DNA from: Holophagaceae bacterium
GTDB lineage: Bacteria > Acidobacteriota > Holophagae > Holophagales > Holophagaceae
Direction of reading: 5' to 3'
DNA: 39,359 nucleotides
Assembly: GCA_017859955.1 (NCBI GenBank)
Contig: JAFNAB010000018.1
Span: forward strand, 1-39,359
Both the position numbers and the translations under genes were made by a program. Positions 31,020 through 39,306 of the stretch are shown here, piece by piece. The notes beneath the pieces were generated by a model. It had not been told where the DNA came from. It saw only the letters and a program-made list of their open reading frames with translations, and did not search any database. The number at the start of each line of letters is the position of its first letter. Within the stretch, counting starts at the first letter, position 1.

Positions 31020-32581
31020 GGCGTTCTCCCTTCCGAGTGCCCCAGGGCTTCCCGGACCACCCCTAGAGCATCCCGCAGCTTGCAGGGCTTGGGAAGGAAT
31101 CCCGCCAGCCCTTTGCCTTCAAAGGCGGCCATGGCGTCCTCCCGGCTGTAGCCGCTCATGAGCACCACCGGCATCGCCGGGCACAGGCAGCGGATCCCCT
31201 CCAGGACTTCCTCCCCCCCCATCCGCGGCATGGTCAGATCGAGCAGTACCAGGGAGATGGTTGATCGATGCCGCAGGAAGAGGCCGAAGCCCTCCACACC
31301 ATCCTCACCCTCCAACACCCGGAAACCGGCTCCCTCCAGGCCCTGCCGGAGTATGTAACGGATATCCGGATCATCATCCATGACCAGGATGGTCGGGCAC
31401 ACCTCCGCAGCCCCCCGGGGCTCAACCTCCCCGGGCTCTGGCTGCTCGGGAGCTGTCGGCAGGCTGAAAGTGTAGGTGCTGCCCTTCCCAGGCTGGCTTT
31501 CGATCCGGAAATCCCCCCCGTGAATCTGGGCGATGCTGCGCACCGCGGCGAGGCCCGAGCCCGGGCCGGTGTCCGGATGGGGTGGATCAAAGAGCCCCTC
31601 AAGGATCGCCTTCGGGAGCCCAGGGCCCTGGTCTTCCAGGCGGATGCAGACCCGGGAATGGTCCTCGCTCAGGACTCGAAGGGTCATGGCGCCCCCCTTC
31701 CCTGCCAGAACTTCCACCGAATGGGACATGATCTGAAGCAGGGCCATGCGCAGCAGTCCCTCGTCTCCGTGAATGGGGGGCAAGTCCGGCTCCAGCAGGG
31801 CCTCGAAGGCCACGGAATCAGGGACCATGGCCTCCAACTGGGACAGGGAGGATCGAATGAGGGCGGCGAGGGATATCCGTCCGATGTGCACCCGGCCTGG
31901 CCCCACCTGGGCCGCCAGACGGCTGCAGAGCTCCCGGGCCCGTTCAGAAAGCCCCAGCAGCTTCCCCCTCGACGGTGCATGTTCCAGGATCTCCGAATAG
32001 CCCTGGATGCCCATGAGGGTATTGTTCAGATCGTGGACCGTCCCCCGGGCCAGTGCCGACGTGGTCTCCAGCTTCTGGACCCGGGCCAGGGCCGCCTCCA
32101 GGGAACGCTCCGCGCTGATCTCCCGGAGCACCAGCAGGGATCGCCCGGCTTGCCCCAGTGCCTGCCGCCGGGCATTGAGCCAGCGCCAAGCCCCGTGATT
32201 GTCCTTCACCCGGAAGACGAGGTTCTCCAGCGGCTCATCCCCACGCTGCAAAGGGGCCTTAACCCGCGGCATGTCCTCGGGGTGCACCAGGGCCAGGAAA
32301 TGCTCCACCCCCCCAGCCACAAAGGCCTCAGGAGCGTGGCCCAGGGACGCCGTCAGGGCCCCACTCACACTCTGGAAGCGCCCCCCCTCCTGGAGGATCT
32401 GGACCTCGGTGCTGAGCCTGGACAGGCAGTCCTGAAGATCCTCTTTCGCCGCCAGGGCCGCCTCGAGCCCCTTCCGGCGCCGGGCCCCGGCCCGGGAGGC
32501 CAGCAGGGACAGGGCAATGGCTGCCACAAGGCAGATCCATGGGACAAGGAAGCTGATCGAGGGGACATTCATGGGAAACAT
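31016..32581 (-). CDS. Hybrid sensor histidine kinase with C-terminal receiver
   Basis: This protein of about 521 residues has one N-terminal membrane span (ISFLVPWICLVAAIALSLLA), a short coiled coil, a PAS domain (about 55-165, ending WRWLNARRQAL...LVLREISAER), a HisKA-like helix with GTVHDLNNTLMGIQGYSEIL (His183), an ATPase domain and a receiver (about 400-515) with MDDDPD, LLDLTMP (Asp448), MSGYS and LPKP. The ATPase has DQGPGLP and GSGLAAVRSIAQIHGG but its N-box reads QIMSHSVEVL, with His287 where the Mg-binding Asn is expected. The start could also be ATG 32572. It is divergent from the HtrA protease with about 60 bases between them. Confidence 0.87.
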   Translation of the reverse strand: MFPMNVPSISFLVPWICLVAAIALSLLASRAGARRRKGLEAALAAKEDLQDCLSRLSTEVQILQEGGRFQSVSGALTASLGHAPEAFVAGGVEHFLALVHPEDMPRVKAPLQRGDEPLENLVFRVKDNHGAWRWLNARRQALGQAGRSLLVLREISAERSLEAALARVQKLETTSALARGTVHDLNNTLMGIQGYSEILEHAPSRGKLLGLSERARELCSRLAAQVGPGRVHIGRISLAALIRSSLSQLEAMVPDSVAFEALLEPDLPPIHGDEGLLRMALLQIMSHSVEVLAGKGGAMTLRVLSEDHSRVCIRLEDQGPGLPKAILEGLFDPPHPDTGPGSGLAAVRSIAQIHGGDFRIESQPGKGSTYTFSLPTAPEQPEPGEVEPRGAAEVCPTILVMDDDPDIRYILRQGLEGAGFRVLEGEDGVEGFGLFLRHRSTISLVLLDLTMPRMGGEEVLEGIRCLCPAMPVVLMSGYSREDAMAAFEGKGLAGFLPKPCKLRDALGVVREALGHSEGRTP

Positions 32582-32639
32582 TTCGGCCGATTTCCACCTC
32601 CCCTGAATCGGGGACAGAATAGGGAGTCGGGAGGTCGAA

Positions 32640-33737
32640 ATGAGGACGGGCCGCTTCGTGGGAGTGACAACGCTGGTGCTGGCGGGTGTATTGGCGGGCT
32701 GGTGTGGCAGCCAGGCCCTCAGGCCGTCCTCGGCCTCACCACGCCCAGTGGACCCCAGGGGTCCCCTGGGGACACAGGAGCAGGCCCTCATCGAGCAGTT
32801 CAAGGCGGCCCGGCCTTCCGTGGTCTACATCACCTCCATCGCCTACCAACGGGACTGGCTCTCCTTCGATGTGCAGGCCGTGGCCACCGGCACGGGCTCG
32901 GGCTTCGTCTGGGACGAAGCGGGCCACATCGTCACAAACTTCCATGTCATCCAGAACGCCCAGGAGTTCGAAGTGACCTTCGCCAACCAGGAGACCCATC
33001 GGGCCCGGGTAGTGGGCGTGGCCCCGGAAAAGGATCTGGCGGTGCTGCGGCTGGACAAGTCTCCCAAAGGGCTGCGCCCCATCCCCATCGGCACCTCCTC
33101 GGACCTCCAGGTGGGCCAGAGCGTGATCGCCATCGGCAACCCCTTTGGCCTCGACCAGACCCTCACCACCGGCATCATCTCTGCCCTGGGCCGCGAGATC
33201 CAGAGCCCCGGGCGCCGACACATCATGGGGGTCATCCAGACCGATGCCGCCATCAATCCCGGCAACTCCGGCGGCCCGCTCCTGGACAGCGCCGGCAGGC
33301 TGGTGGGGGTCAACACCGCCATCCAGAGCACCAGCGGCAGTAGCGCGGGCATCGGCTTCGCGGTGCCGGTCGACACGGTCAACCGAGTGGTGCCCCAGCT
33401 CATCGCCCACGGTCAGGCCCCCCAGCCCGAGCCGGGCTTCACGGCCCTGCCGGCCTCCTACGCCAGCTATTTCCGGGCCCCGGAAGGGGTCGTGGTCCTC
33501 AAGGTGAACCCCGGCGGACCGGCGGACCGGGCGGGGCTCAAGGGCCTGACCCGCAACAGCCAGGGCTACCAGCTGGGGGACATCATCCTCTCCCTGAACG
33601 GCAAGCCCACCCCGGACTGGAACCGATTCCTGGACCGCCTTTACGAGGAGCCCGTCGGATCAACGGTGGCCCTGGAGGTAGAGCGCCAGGGCAGGCGGCG
33701 GCGGGTGGACCTGAGGGTGGAGGCCACGGCGAATTAG
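32640..33737 (+). CDS. HtrA/DegP-type serine protease with one PDZ domain
   Basis: This 365-residue protein has an N-terminal signal or anchor (VGVTTLVLAGVLAGWCGSQA), a trypsin-like domain with the triad His102 (TNFHVI), Asp132 (EKDLAVL) and Ser210 (GNSGGPLL), and a single C-terminal PDZ (about 265-360, with KVNPGGPADRAGLKG and QLGDIILSLNGKPTPDW). The Cys in GWCGSQ could be a lipid-attachment site but is not a clean lipobox. One PDZ makes it DegS-like in layout. DegS cleaves an anti-sigma factor in the periplasm, while other HtrA proteins are general quality-control proteases; the role here is undecided. It is divergent from a sensor kinase gene, so stress control by that kinase is possible. 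Confidence 0.92.
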   Translation: MRTGRFVGVTTLVLAGVLAGWCGSQALRPSSASPRPVDPRGPLGTQEQALIEQFKAARPSVVYITSIAYQRDWLSFDVQAVATGTGSGFVWDEAGHIVTNFHVIQNAQEFEVTFANQETHRARVVGVAPEKDLAVLRLDKSPKGLRPIPIGTSSDLQVGQSVIAIGNPFGLDQTLTTGIISALGREIQSPGRRHIMGVIQTDAAINPGNSGGPLLDSAGRLVGVNTAIQSTSGSSAGIGFAVPVDTVNRVVPQLIAHGQAPQPEPGFTALPASYASYFRAPEGVVVLKVNPGGPADRAGLKGLTRNSQGYQLGDIILSLNGKPTPDWNRFLDRLYEEPVGSTVALEVERQGRRRRVDLRVEATAN

Positions 33738-33906
33738 AATCGACGCCCAGCCAATAAAATGGATATAAATATAATATTTTCAAACAAATAAACACAACCA
33801 CTAAGCATCGGTGACCATATAATAATACCTCCAGATTGCATCCAACCGCCGAGCAAGTGAGTGAAACACACAGAACCACCATCACCAACAGCCATTCAGG
33901 AACCAC

Positions 33907-35298
33907 ATGCCTTCCCCTCTCGGCCTCACCACCTTTATTTCCATCATCGCCATCCTATTGCTGGCATTACTTTCGTTCCGCCTAGTTAAAGCCAGAGGAG
34001 CCTTGAATCTCATGGGTTCTCTGCGGAACATGAAGGACCCCAAGGGTCGCTATGACCTCACAAAGCGAATGAAGTCCGTAGGCCAGGGTGACGATCCAGC
34101 CATCTTCAATGCTTTTGCAGAGACCCTCCAGGTCAAATTCCTCATCTTCCAGACCCACACAGGGAGGTTGGGAAAATTCCTGGGGATGCTGTCCTCCTCC
34201 AACCAGGAAACCGAAAAAGCGGCGGAAGAGGTCCTCAAGGGTTCCGATGTTCTTGAGGTTGCCTCCAAGGTGGCTTTGAGCACCGCCGAAACCTCCACCA
34301 GCCTCGCAAAGAGCACTCAGGAACATCTTTCGGCTATGGAGCGAAACGCCGAGCAACTCCAGATCAGCATCCAGAAGGCAGTCCATACCGCCAGCGAGAA
34401 TGCCAGCGCCATGGAGGCCATCGACAAGACTTCCGCCCGCATTGAAAACACCCTTCGGATCATTGCGGATATCGCCCGGCAGACCAACCTGCTCAGCCTA
34501 AATGCCGCCATAGAAGCTGCTAAAGCAGGCGCGGCCGGAAAGGGATTTGCCGTGGTGGCGGATGAGGTCCGCAAATTGGCCGAACGCAGCCAGACCGCAG
34601 CCAGGGATATCGCGGACCTTATCCAGGAGAATCACGCGAGCGTGAGTATCGGCAAGGATACGGCCACCGCTGCTCAGGAGCGGCTCTCCGAGGCCATGGA
34701 ACGGCTGCAGCAAGTCCAGGAATCCATGGGAGACATCCAGGGAATCGCCGGAGCATTAATCCAGCAGCAGATGGCTCTCCAGGAAAACACCGAAGCCCTT
34801 AGCTCCATCGCTTCATCACACGCTTCCGCTGGCCACGAACTGCTCGCAACCGTTGAAGAAAGCACCCGGACCCTATTGGAAGTCCAAAAGTTCAACGATG
34901 AAGCGACCAACCTCCTGGGGGATCTGATCCTGGTCCCAGAAGGCGTCCCACCCATGCTCTATATCGCCAAATCCGACCATGTGGCCTGGCGCAACCGCAT
35001 GGAGGCGGCTATGCGCGGCGAGATCCACATTCAGCCGGGCACACTCACGGACCACCACGGATGCCGTTTTGGACACTGGTACTACGACGCCGCTCAAGGC
35101 GGGCAATTTCAGGGACATGCAGCCTTCAGGGGAATAGAGCCGCCCCATGCGGATCTTCACGCTGCTGGAAAGCGCCTTCTCGAGCATCTCCGATTAAACC
35201 AGCGCAAGGAAGCGGAGGCCGAGCTGGAAATCATCCGCAGAACCTCCGCCCAGGTTTTGGAGGGGCTGGATGCCCTGGCCGATGGAGTAAAGGCCTAG
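33907..35298 (+). CDS. Methyl-accepting chemotaxis protein with C-terminal CZB zinc-binding domain
   Basis: This 463-residue receptor has one N-terminal membrane span (residues 7-25), no periplasmic sensor, a short HAMP-like link, then the signalling hairpin with tip [38 protein letters not shown] (about 195-235). The C-terminus (about 350-440) is a CZB chemoreceptor zinc-binding domain: [23 protein letters not shown] and [14 protein letters not shown] supply three His and one Cys. CZB domains sense zinc or hypochlorite inside the cell. The gene lies after an AT-rich spacer (33738-33906) and has lower GC than its neighbours, so it may have been acquired. No chemotaxis or flagellar genes are close by. 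Confidence 0.92.
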   Translation: MPSPLGLTTFISIIAILLLALLSFRLVKARGALNLMGSLRNMKDPKGRYDLTKRMKSVGQGDDPAIFNAFAETLQVKFLIFQTHTGRLGKFLGMLSSSNQETEKAAEEVLKGSDVLEVASKVALSTAETSTSLAKSTQEHLSAMERNAEQLQISIQKAVHTASENASAMEAIDKTSARIENTLRIIADIARQTNLLSLNAAIEAAKAGAAGKGFAVVADEVRKLAERSQTAARDIADLIQENHASVSIGKDTATAAQERLSEAMERLQQVQESMGDIQGIAGALIQQQMALQENTEALSSIASSHASAGHELLATVEESTRTLLEVQKFNDEATNLLGDLILVPEGVPPMLYIAKSDHVAWRNRMEAAMRGEIHIQPGTLTDHHGCRFGHWYYDAAQGGQFQGHAAFRGIEPPHADLHAAGKRLLEHLRLNQRKEAEAELEIIRRTSAQVLEGLDALADGVKA

Positions 35299-35302
35299 TA
35301 GC

Positions 35303-35977
35303 CTACCCCTGCACCCAGACCGGCGCCATGCCCAGCAGCAGTTCCACGGCCCTCTTGCCCCGCTCCCCGGGATCCTCGGTAAAGTCGTTGACCCAGGCCG
35401 GCAGATCCTTGCGGATGGCGTTTCCTCCCATGGGCAGGGGCAGATCATAGGTCTCTTTCCACCAGGCACCCAGGTCAACGAGGAGATTCAGGCCCCGCTC
35501 CTGGTACATCAACTGGCTCTCGTGGATCAGGAGCCCGGCATCGTAATTGCCCGATTCCACCTCTTCCATGATGCGGTCGAAGGACACCAGGACCACATCG
35601 AGGCCGGGCCGCCACTTGCGCAGGGTCAGGTAGGCGCTGGTGCGCTTCCCGGGGATGGCCACCACGGTATCGTCCAGCTGCTCGGGGGTCATGGGGCGCC
35701 GGGTCACCACCAGGGGGCCCGTGCCCTCCTGGATGCTGCTGCCGGCCGTCAGGAGTTCGTAGCGGTCCCGGACTTCGGGGTAGACCCCGAAGCTGATGGC
35801 CGTCACGTCGTAGAGCCCCTCCAGGGACTCCTGGTTCAGGGTCTCAATGTCCTTGCGGACGAACTCGAACTCGAAGCCCGCCCGATCCGGATCCGAATCA
35901 AGCCAGCCCAGGGCCAGGGGAGCCATCATGTAGGCATCGTCGGAATCGGGGCTGTGGGCGATCACAAAACGGGTCAT
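35303..35977 (-). CDS. MqnD/MqnA-like menaquinone (futalosine pathway) protein, apparently internally deleted
   Basis: This 224-residue protein resembles MqnD (1,4-dihydroxy-6-naphthoate synthase) and related periplasmic-binding-fold enzymes: FVIAHSPDSDDAYMM at the start, FVRKDIETLN, DVTAISFGVYPEV, VAIPGKRTSAYL, and LLIHESQLMY. After LPLPMGGNAIRKDLP, family members normally have about 45-50 helical residues before the terminal VNDFTxDxGERGRRAV block. Here AWVNDFTEDPGERGKRAVELLLG follows at once. The protein is accordingly about 50 residues shorter than usual. The deletion is in frame. It is translationally coupled to a TPR gene (ATGA at 35974-35977). No other menaquinone gene is in the window. 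Confidence 0.8.
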   Translation of the reverse strand: MTRFVIAHSPDSDDAYMMAPLALGWLDSDPDRAGFEFEFVRKDIETLNQESLEGLYDVTAISFGVYPEVRDRYELLTAGSSIQEGTGPLVVTRRPMTPEQLDDTVVAIPGKRTSAYLTLRKWRPGLDVVLVSFDRIMEEVESGNYDAGLLIHESQLMYQERGLNLLVDLGAWWKETYDLPLPMGGNAIRKDLPAWVNDFTEDPGERGKRAVELLLGMAPVWVQG

Positions 35978-36483
35978 GGGTTTTCCTTCCGGGCCAGGGC
36001 GGCCAGCTTGGCCTTCACCCGATCTATGGCCTTGGCGGCGACGCCAAAGCCAGGGTTCTCATCCAGGGACTTGCGGTAATCCACAAGGGCCTCCTCCAGA
36101 CGGCCGAAGCCCTCGTGGATGCGCCCCAGGTTGTAGTGGGGAAAACAGTAATTCTCGTATCGCTTGGCCTTGAGGGCCATGCGGAGCCAGGGGATCGCAT
36201 CCTCCGGCAACCCCATCTCGAGGTAGTAGGCCCCGATGTCGTTGTAGGGGTTCCCGAACTCGGGGTCCAGGTCGATGGCCCGATGGCAGTCCGCGATGGC
36301 CGCCTCGTAATCCTTCAGCCCGGACTGGGCCCATCCCCGATAGGTGAAGGCCTCGGCGGTCGGACAGAGCTCGATGGACTGGGTGTAGAGCCCGATGGCC
36401 TCATCCAGTTTCCCCTTCATGTGGGCCTGATAGGCCTTGCCCACCAGTTCCATGGCCTCCTGTCGCTTGTCTTCGTTCTCCAT
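35974..36483 (-). CDS. Tetratricopeptide-repeat protein
   Basis: This 169-residue protein is made of about four TPR units from residue 5 to 140: GKAYQAHMKGKLDEAIGLYTQSIELCP, AFTYRGWAQSGLKDYEAAIADCHRAIDLDP, PYNDIGAYYLEMGLPEDAIPWLRMAL and HYNLGRIHEGFGRLEEALVDYRKSLDENP. A short basic helix ends the protein. ATG 36483 starts the first helix; a long upstream open frame on this strand reads antisense through the divergent TPR gene. No signal peptide, so cytoplasmic. Its stop overlaps the MqnD-like start. It probably scaffolds protein-protein contacts; partners unknown. Confidence 0.85.
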   Translation of the reverse strand: MENEDKRQEAMELVGKAYQAHMKGKLDEAIGLYTQSIELCPTAEAFTYRGWAQSGLKDYEAAIADCHRAIDLDPEFGNPYNDIGAYYLEMGLPEDAIPWLRMALKAKRYENYCFPHYNLGRIHEGFGRLEEALVDYRKSLDENPGFGVAAKAIDRVKAKLAALARKENP

Positions 36484-36597
36484 GAAAAACAGGATAGGCC
36501 ATTTCGAGGCCGTCACCGGCGGACCTGCGGGGAAGAAAAAGAGAAGTATCCCCTCCACCCCCTTCAGGGTCCGAACAGCTACGGCTATCCTCTTCCC

Positions 36598-38460
36598 ATG
36601 GCCACCGACACCCCTGGAACCTATTGTCAGAATTGCTTCACCTGGAACCCAGGGGATCGGGAGACCTGCAGGAAATGCGGCACCCGCCTCCTCATCGTGG
36701 CCGGAGACCAGGGCTGGGACGACGAGGTCGACAACGATCAGGACGACGATCTCGACGAGCACCTCCTGGAGCGGATCACGGGCCTGGAGGAGAATCTCCG
36801 CCGCATCGAGACCTACCTGGAGACCATTTCGGACCAGCTCGGCAAGCTGGAACGCTCCGAGGTCATGCTCCGAAACGGGCTCATGTCCCTGGTCCAGGAG
36901 ATGGAACAGAAGGGCCAGCTCGATGGCCATGCCTTCTCCTCCCGCTGGGAGGAACTGGTGGAGGAGAACCTTCAGCTCATCGGAGCCCGGGAGCTCTTCA
37001 CCCGCTATCGGGCCCGCATCCTGCCCATCGCCAAGCCCAAGTCCATGAGCCAGCTCCGCCGGGCTTTGCTGGAGACTTCGGCCCTCCTGGACATGGCCAA
37101 GCTCTCGGAAGCCGCCACGCGACTGGGACAGGCCCTCAGCCTGGATCCCAAGAATTATGAACTGTTATTTACAGTCGCCGCCCTCAAGGAAGTGGCCCAG
37201 GACCTGGACGAGGCCGAGCAGCTGGTGCGGCGGGTCGTACAGCTGAGTCCCAGGCACTTCGAGGCCTGGATGCTCCTGGCCAAGCTCCTGCGGGACGATC
37301 TCGAGCGGGCGGACGAGGCCATCGAAGCCCTCCACAAGGCCGCTGAGCTGAGGCCTGACGAGGCTGAGCCCCGCATCCAGCTCTGCGAGGTCCTGCTGGA
37401 CGAAGAGGACCTCCAGGGCGCACTCGAGGCCGCCACGGACGCCCTGAACCTTCAGCGGGACGGCCACACCCTCAGCCTCATGGGGGAGGTCCTCCTGACC
37501 CGGGGCGATGCGACCAAGGCCATCCCTCTCCTCAAGGAAGCTTCTGCCCACCTGCCGGGCGAACTCTTCGTGCGGGAACTCCTGGCGGAGGGCTACCTCC
37601 TGGCGGACGAGCGCCCCAAGGCCTTCGCCATCCTGGAGGAACTGCTGCGCCAGAACCCCGGCGATCACGAGCTCCTCCTGCTCCTGGATTCCGAGAGCCC
37701 CTCCCAGCTCCGATCTGCCCGGGGTGGCACCGCCATCTCCCGCATGGTCCTGGACGAGGTGGAACTCCTGATCCGGGAAGGGGCTACCGCCGATGCAGCC
37801 GCCTGCCTCAAACGGGCCCTGCGCAAGGAGCGCAGCGAAAGGGCCGAGCTCCTGGAACTCCAGATCGCCTTCCTCAAGCACCCCAAGGCCAACATCTCCA
37901 AGGCCCTGGCCTTCGCCGCCTCGGAACGCCACCCCCGCCTATGTTTCCAGGCCCTCCGCCTAGTGCTGGACCACCTGATGGACCAGAACGCCGACGACAA
38001 GATCCAGGAGGCCCTGAACATCTACATGACGGCCCACCCAAAGAGCAGCGGCGCCTGGGAAGCCGCCATCATCCGTCAGGCCTGCCGTCTCATGGCCGGG
38101 GACATTTCAGAGGACGATCTCCAGGAGGTCAAGCGTCTCCAGGCCAACCCCCTGCCGGGCCAGGAGGGGCGGGCCCGCACCCTGCTGGGCCAGTATCTGC
38201 TGGACCTCAAGCGCCCCGAGGAGGTCGTGGACCTCATCGCGCCCATCCTCAAGAACGACCCCACCCTCATCAACCACTTCCAGCTCGGCACCGCCCTGGC
38301 GGCCCTCCACCGGGAGGATGAGGCCCTGGAGGTCCTGGAGGCGGGCCTGGAAGCCGATCCCCACGACCTCCAGGAATCCCAGGTGGCCATGGTCCAGACC
38401 AAGATGAAGGCCCTGATCCACGAACTGGACCAGGCGCTGTCCCAGGAGCCCCAGGACTGA
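36598..38460 (+). CDS. Large TPR protein with N-terminal zinc ribbon
   Basis: This 620-residue protein begins with a zinc ribbon, YCQNCFTWNPGDRETCRKCG (four Cys within residues 9-28). An acidic linker (DDEVDNDQDDDLDE), a coiled coil (about 55-105) and a long series of TPR-like helices (about 150-600) follow, with units such as LGQALSLDPKNYELLFTVAAL and AIEALHKAAELRPDEAEPRIQL. The frame is open upstream to 36115, but that part is antisense to the divergent TPR gene; ATG 36598 gives the ribbon at the N-terminus as in similar proteins. Cytoplasmic, likely a scaffold. The two divergent TPR genes share a 114-base promoter region. Confidence 0.87.
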   Translation: MATDTPGTYCQNCFTWNPGDRETCRKCGTRLLIVAGDQGWDDEVDNDQDDDLDEHLLERITGLEENLRRIETYLETISDQLGKLERSEVMLRNGLMSLVQEMEQKGQLDGHAFSSRWEELVEENLQLIGARELFTRYRARILPIAKPKSMSQLRRALLETSALLDMAKLSEAATRLGQALSLDPKNYELLFTVAALKEVAQDLDEAEQLVRRVVQLSPRHFEAWMLLAKLLRDDLERADEAIEALHKAAELRPDEAEPRIQLCEVLLDEEDLQGALEAATDALNLQRDGHTLSLMGEVLLTRGDATKAIPLLKEASAHLPGELFVRELLAEGYLLADERPKAFAILEELLRQNPGDHELLLLLDSESPSQLRSARGGTAISRMVLDEVELLIREGATADAAACLKRALRKERSERAELLELQIAFLKHPKANISKALAFAASERHPRLCFQALRLVLDHLMDQNADDKIQEALNIYMTAHPKSSGAWEAAIIRQACRLMAGDISEDDLQEVKRLQANPLPGQEGRARTLLGQYLLDLKRPEEVVDLIAPILKNDPTLINHFQLGTALAALHREDEALEVLEAGLEADPHDLQESQVAMVQTKMKALIHELDQALSQEPQD

Positions 38461-38469
38461 AAAGGACCG

Positions 38470-38536
38470 CACGCGGAGGCGCGGAGTCCGCGGAGAAAAA
38501 GTGCTTTTCCCTCCGCGTCCTCCGCGCCTCCGCGTG
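38470..38536. repeat. CGCGGAGG-type repeat pair forming a 26-bp hairpin (probable two-way terminator)
   Basis: Arms 38470-38495 and 38511-38536 are reverse complements with two mismatches, around a loop containing AAAAAGTGCTTTTC. The arms belong to the same family as 23141-23169 and 23615-23640. It fills the 84-base gap between the converging TPR and FKBP genes, so it probably ends transcription from both sides. Confidence 0.7.
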
Positions 38537-38544
38537 AGACCTGC

Positions 38545-39165
38545 TTACTTGATCGCCAGCAGCTCGATATCGAACACCAGGGTGCTGTGGGGCTCGATGT
38601 CCTGACCGGCGCCACGGGGGCCGTAGGCGAGATCCGAGGGGATGAAGAGCTGCCACTTGGAGCCCACGGTCATGAGCTGGAGGGCTTCGGTCCAGCCGGG
38701 AATGACACCGTTGACGGGGAAGGTGGCAGGCTCGCCCCGACGGTAGGAGCTGTCGAACTCCTTGCCGTTGATGAGGGTGCCCCGGTAGTGGGTGGTCACG
38801 GTGTCCTGGAGGGTGGGCGTGGCGCCGTCACCGGTCTGGATGACCTTGTACTGGAGGCCGCTGGCGGTGACCTGGATGCCCTCGGCGGCCTTGTTGGCCT
38901 CCAGGAAGGCCTTCCCGGCAGCGATGTTCTCGGCGCTGGCGGCCTGGGCGCGCTCGGCGTGCCGGGCCTGGAGGGTCTGCTGGAGCTTGCGGAGGGCCAA
39001 GTCCTTCTGCTCTTCGTCCAGCAGCGTCTCGCCGCCCTTGAAGGCGTCCTGGACGCCCTGGAGGAAGGCGGCCAGATCCAGATTCAGATCCTGCTGGGTC
39101 AGGTTCTCGCAGACATCCATGCCGATGGCGTAGCTGTACTTTTCCTGATCTGTCTTAAGCGACAT
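38545..39165 (-). CDS. FKBP-type peptidyl-prolyl isomerase, FklB/Mip-like
   Basis: This 206-residue protein has an N-terminal helical dimerisation domain (about 1-95, with YAIGMDVCENL and FLQGVQDAFKGGE) and a C-terminal FKBP domain (about 97-206) containing VTTHYRGTLINGKEFDSSYRRGEPATFPVNGVIPGWTEALQLM, SKWQLFIPSDLAYGPRGAG and STLVFDIELL. The conserved Tyr, Phe, Asp, Trp and Tyr of the active pocket are present. There is no signal peptide, so it matches cytoplasmic FklB (FKBP22) rather than FkpA or Mip. It isomerises prolyl bonds and can act as a chaperone. An AAGGA ribosome site precedes ATG 39165. Confidence 0.92.
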   Translation of the reverse strand: MSLKTDQEKYSYAIGMDVCENLTQQDLNLDLAAFLQGVQDAFKGGETLLDEEQKDLALRKLQQTLQARHAERAQAASAENIAAGKAFLEANKAAEGIQVTASGLQYKVIQTGDGATPTLQDTVTTHYRGTLINGKEFDSSYRRGEPATFPVNGVIPGWTEALQLMTVGSKWQLFIPSDLAYGPRGAGQDIEPHSTLVFDIELLAIK

Positions 39166-39257
39166 GGTTTCATTCCTTAGAAGGGGCGCAAGATCCTATG
39201 GTTAAGCGCCTATGTTCACATGGAGATCGGATGATGCCCTCACCACCGGATCTATAG

Positions 39258-39274
39258 TTGACATTCTAGGTCAA
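39258..39274 (+). promoter_or_regulatory. Operator-like palindrome overlapping the sufB -35 box
   Basis: TTGAC-ATTCTAG-GTCAA is a perfect 5-bp inverted repeat with a 7-base spacer. Its left arm is part of TTGACA (39258-39263), a consensus -35. A weak -10 (TCATAG at 39282-39287) follows at 18 bases. The position suits a repressor of the suf operon such as an Rrf2/IscR- or SufR-type Fe-S sensor. Confidence 0.5.
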
Positions 39275-39306
39275 GATTTCATCATAGAGGACATTGGGAG
39301 CCTTCC

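Noticed and set aside
36115-36597. Upstream extension of the large TPR protein
   Set aside because: It reads antisense through the divergent TPR gene and has no helical-repeat character. ATG 36598 places the zinc ribbon at the N-terminus.
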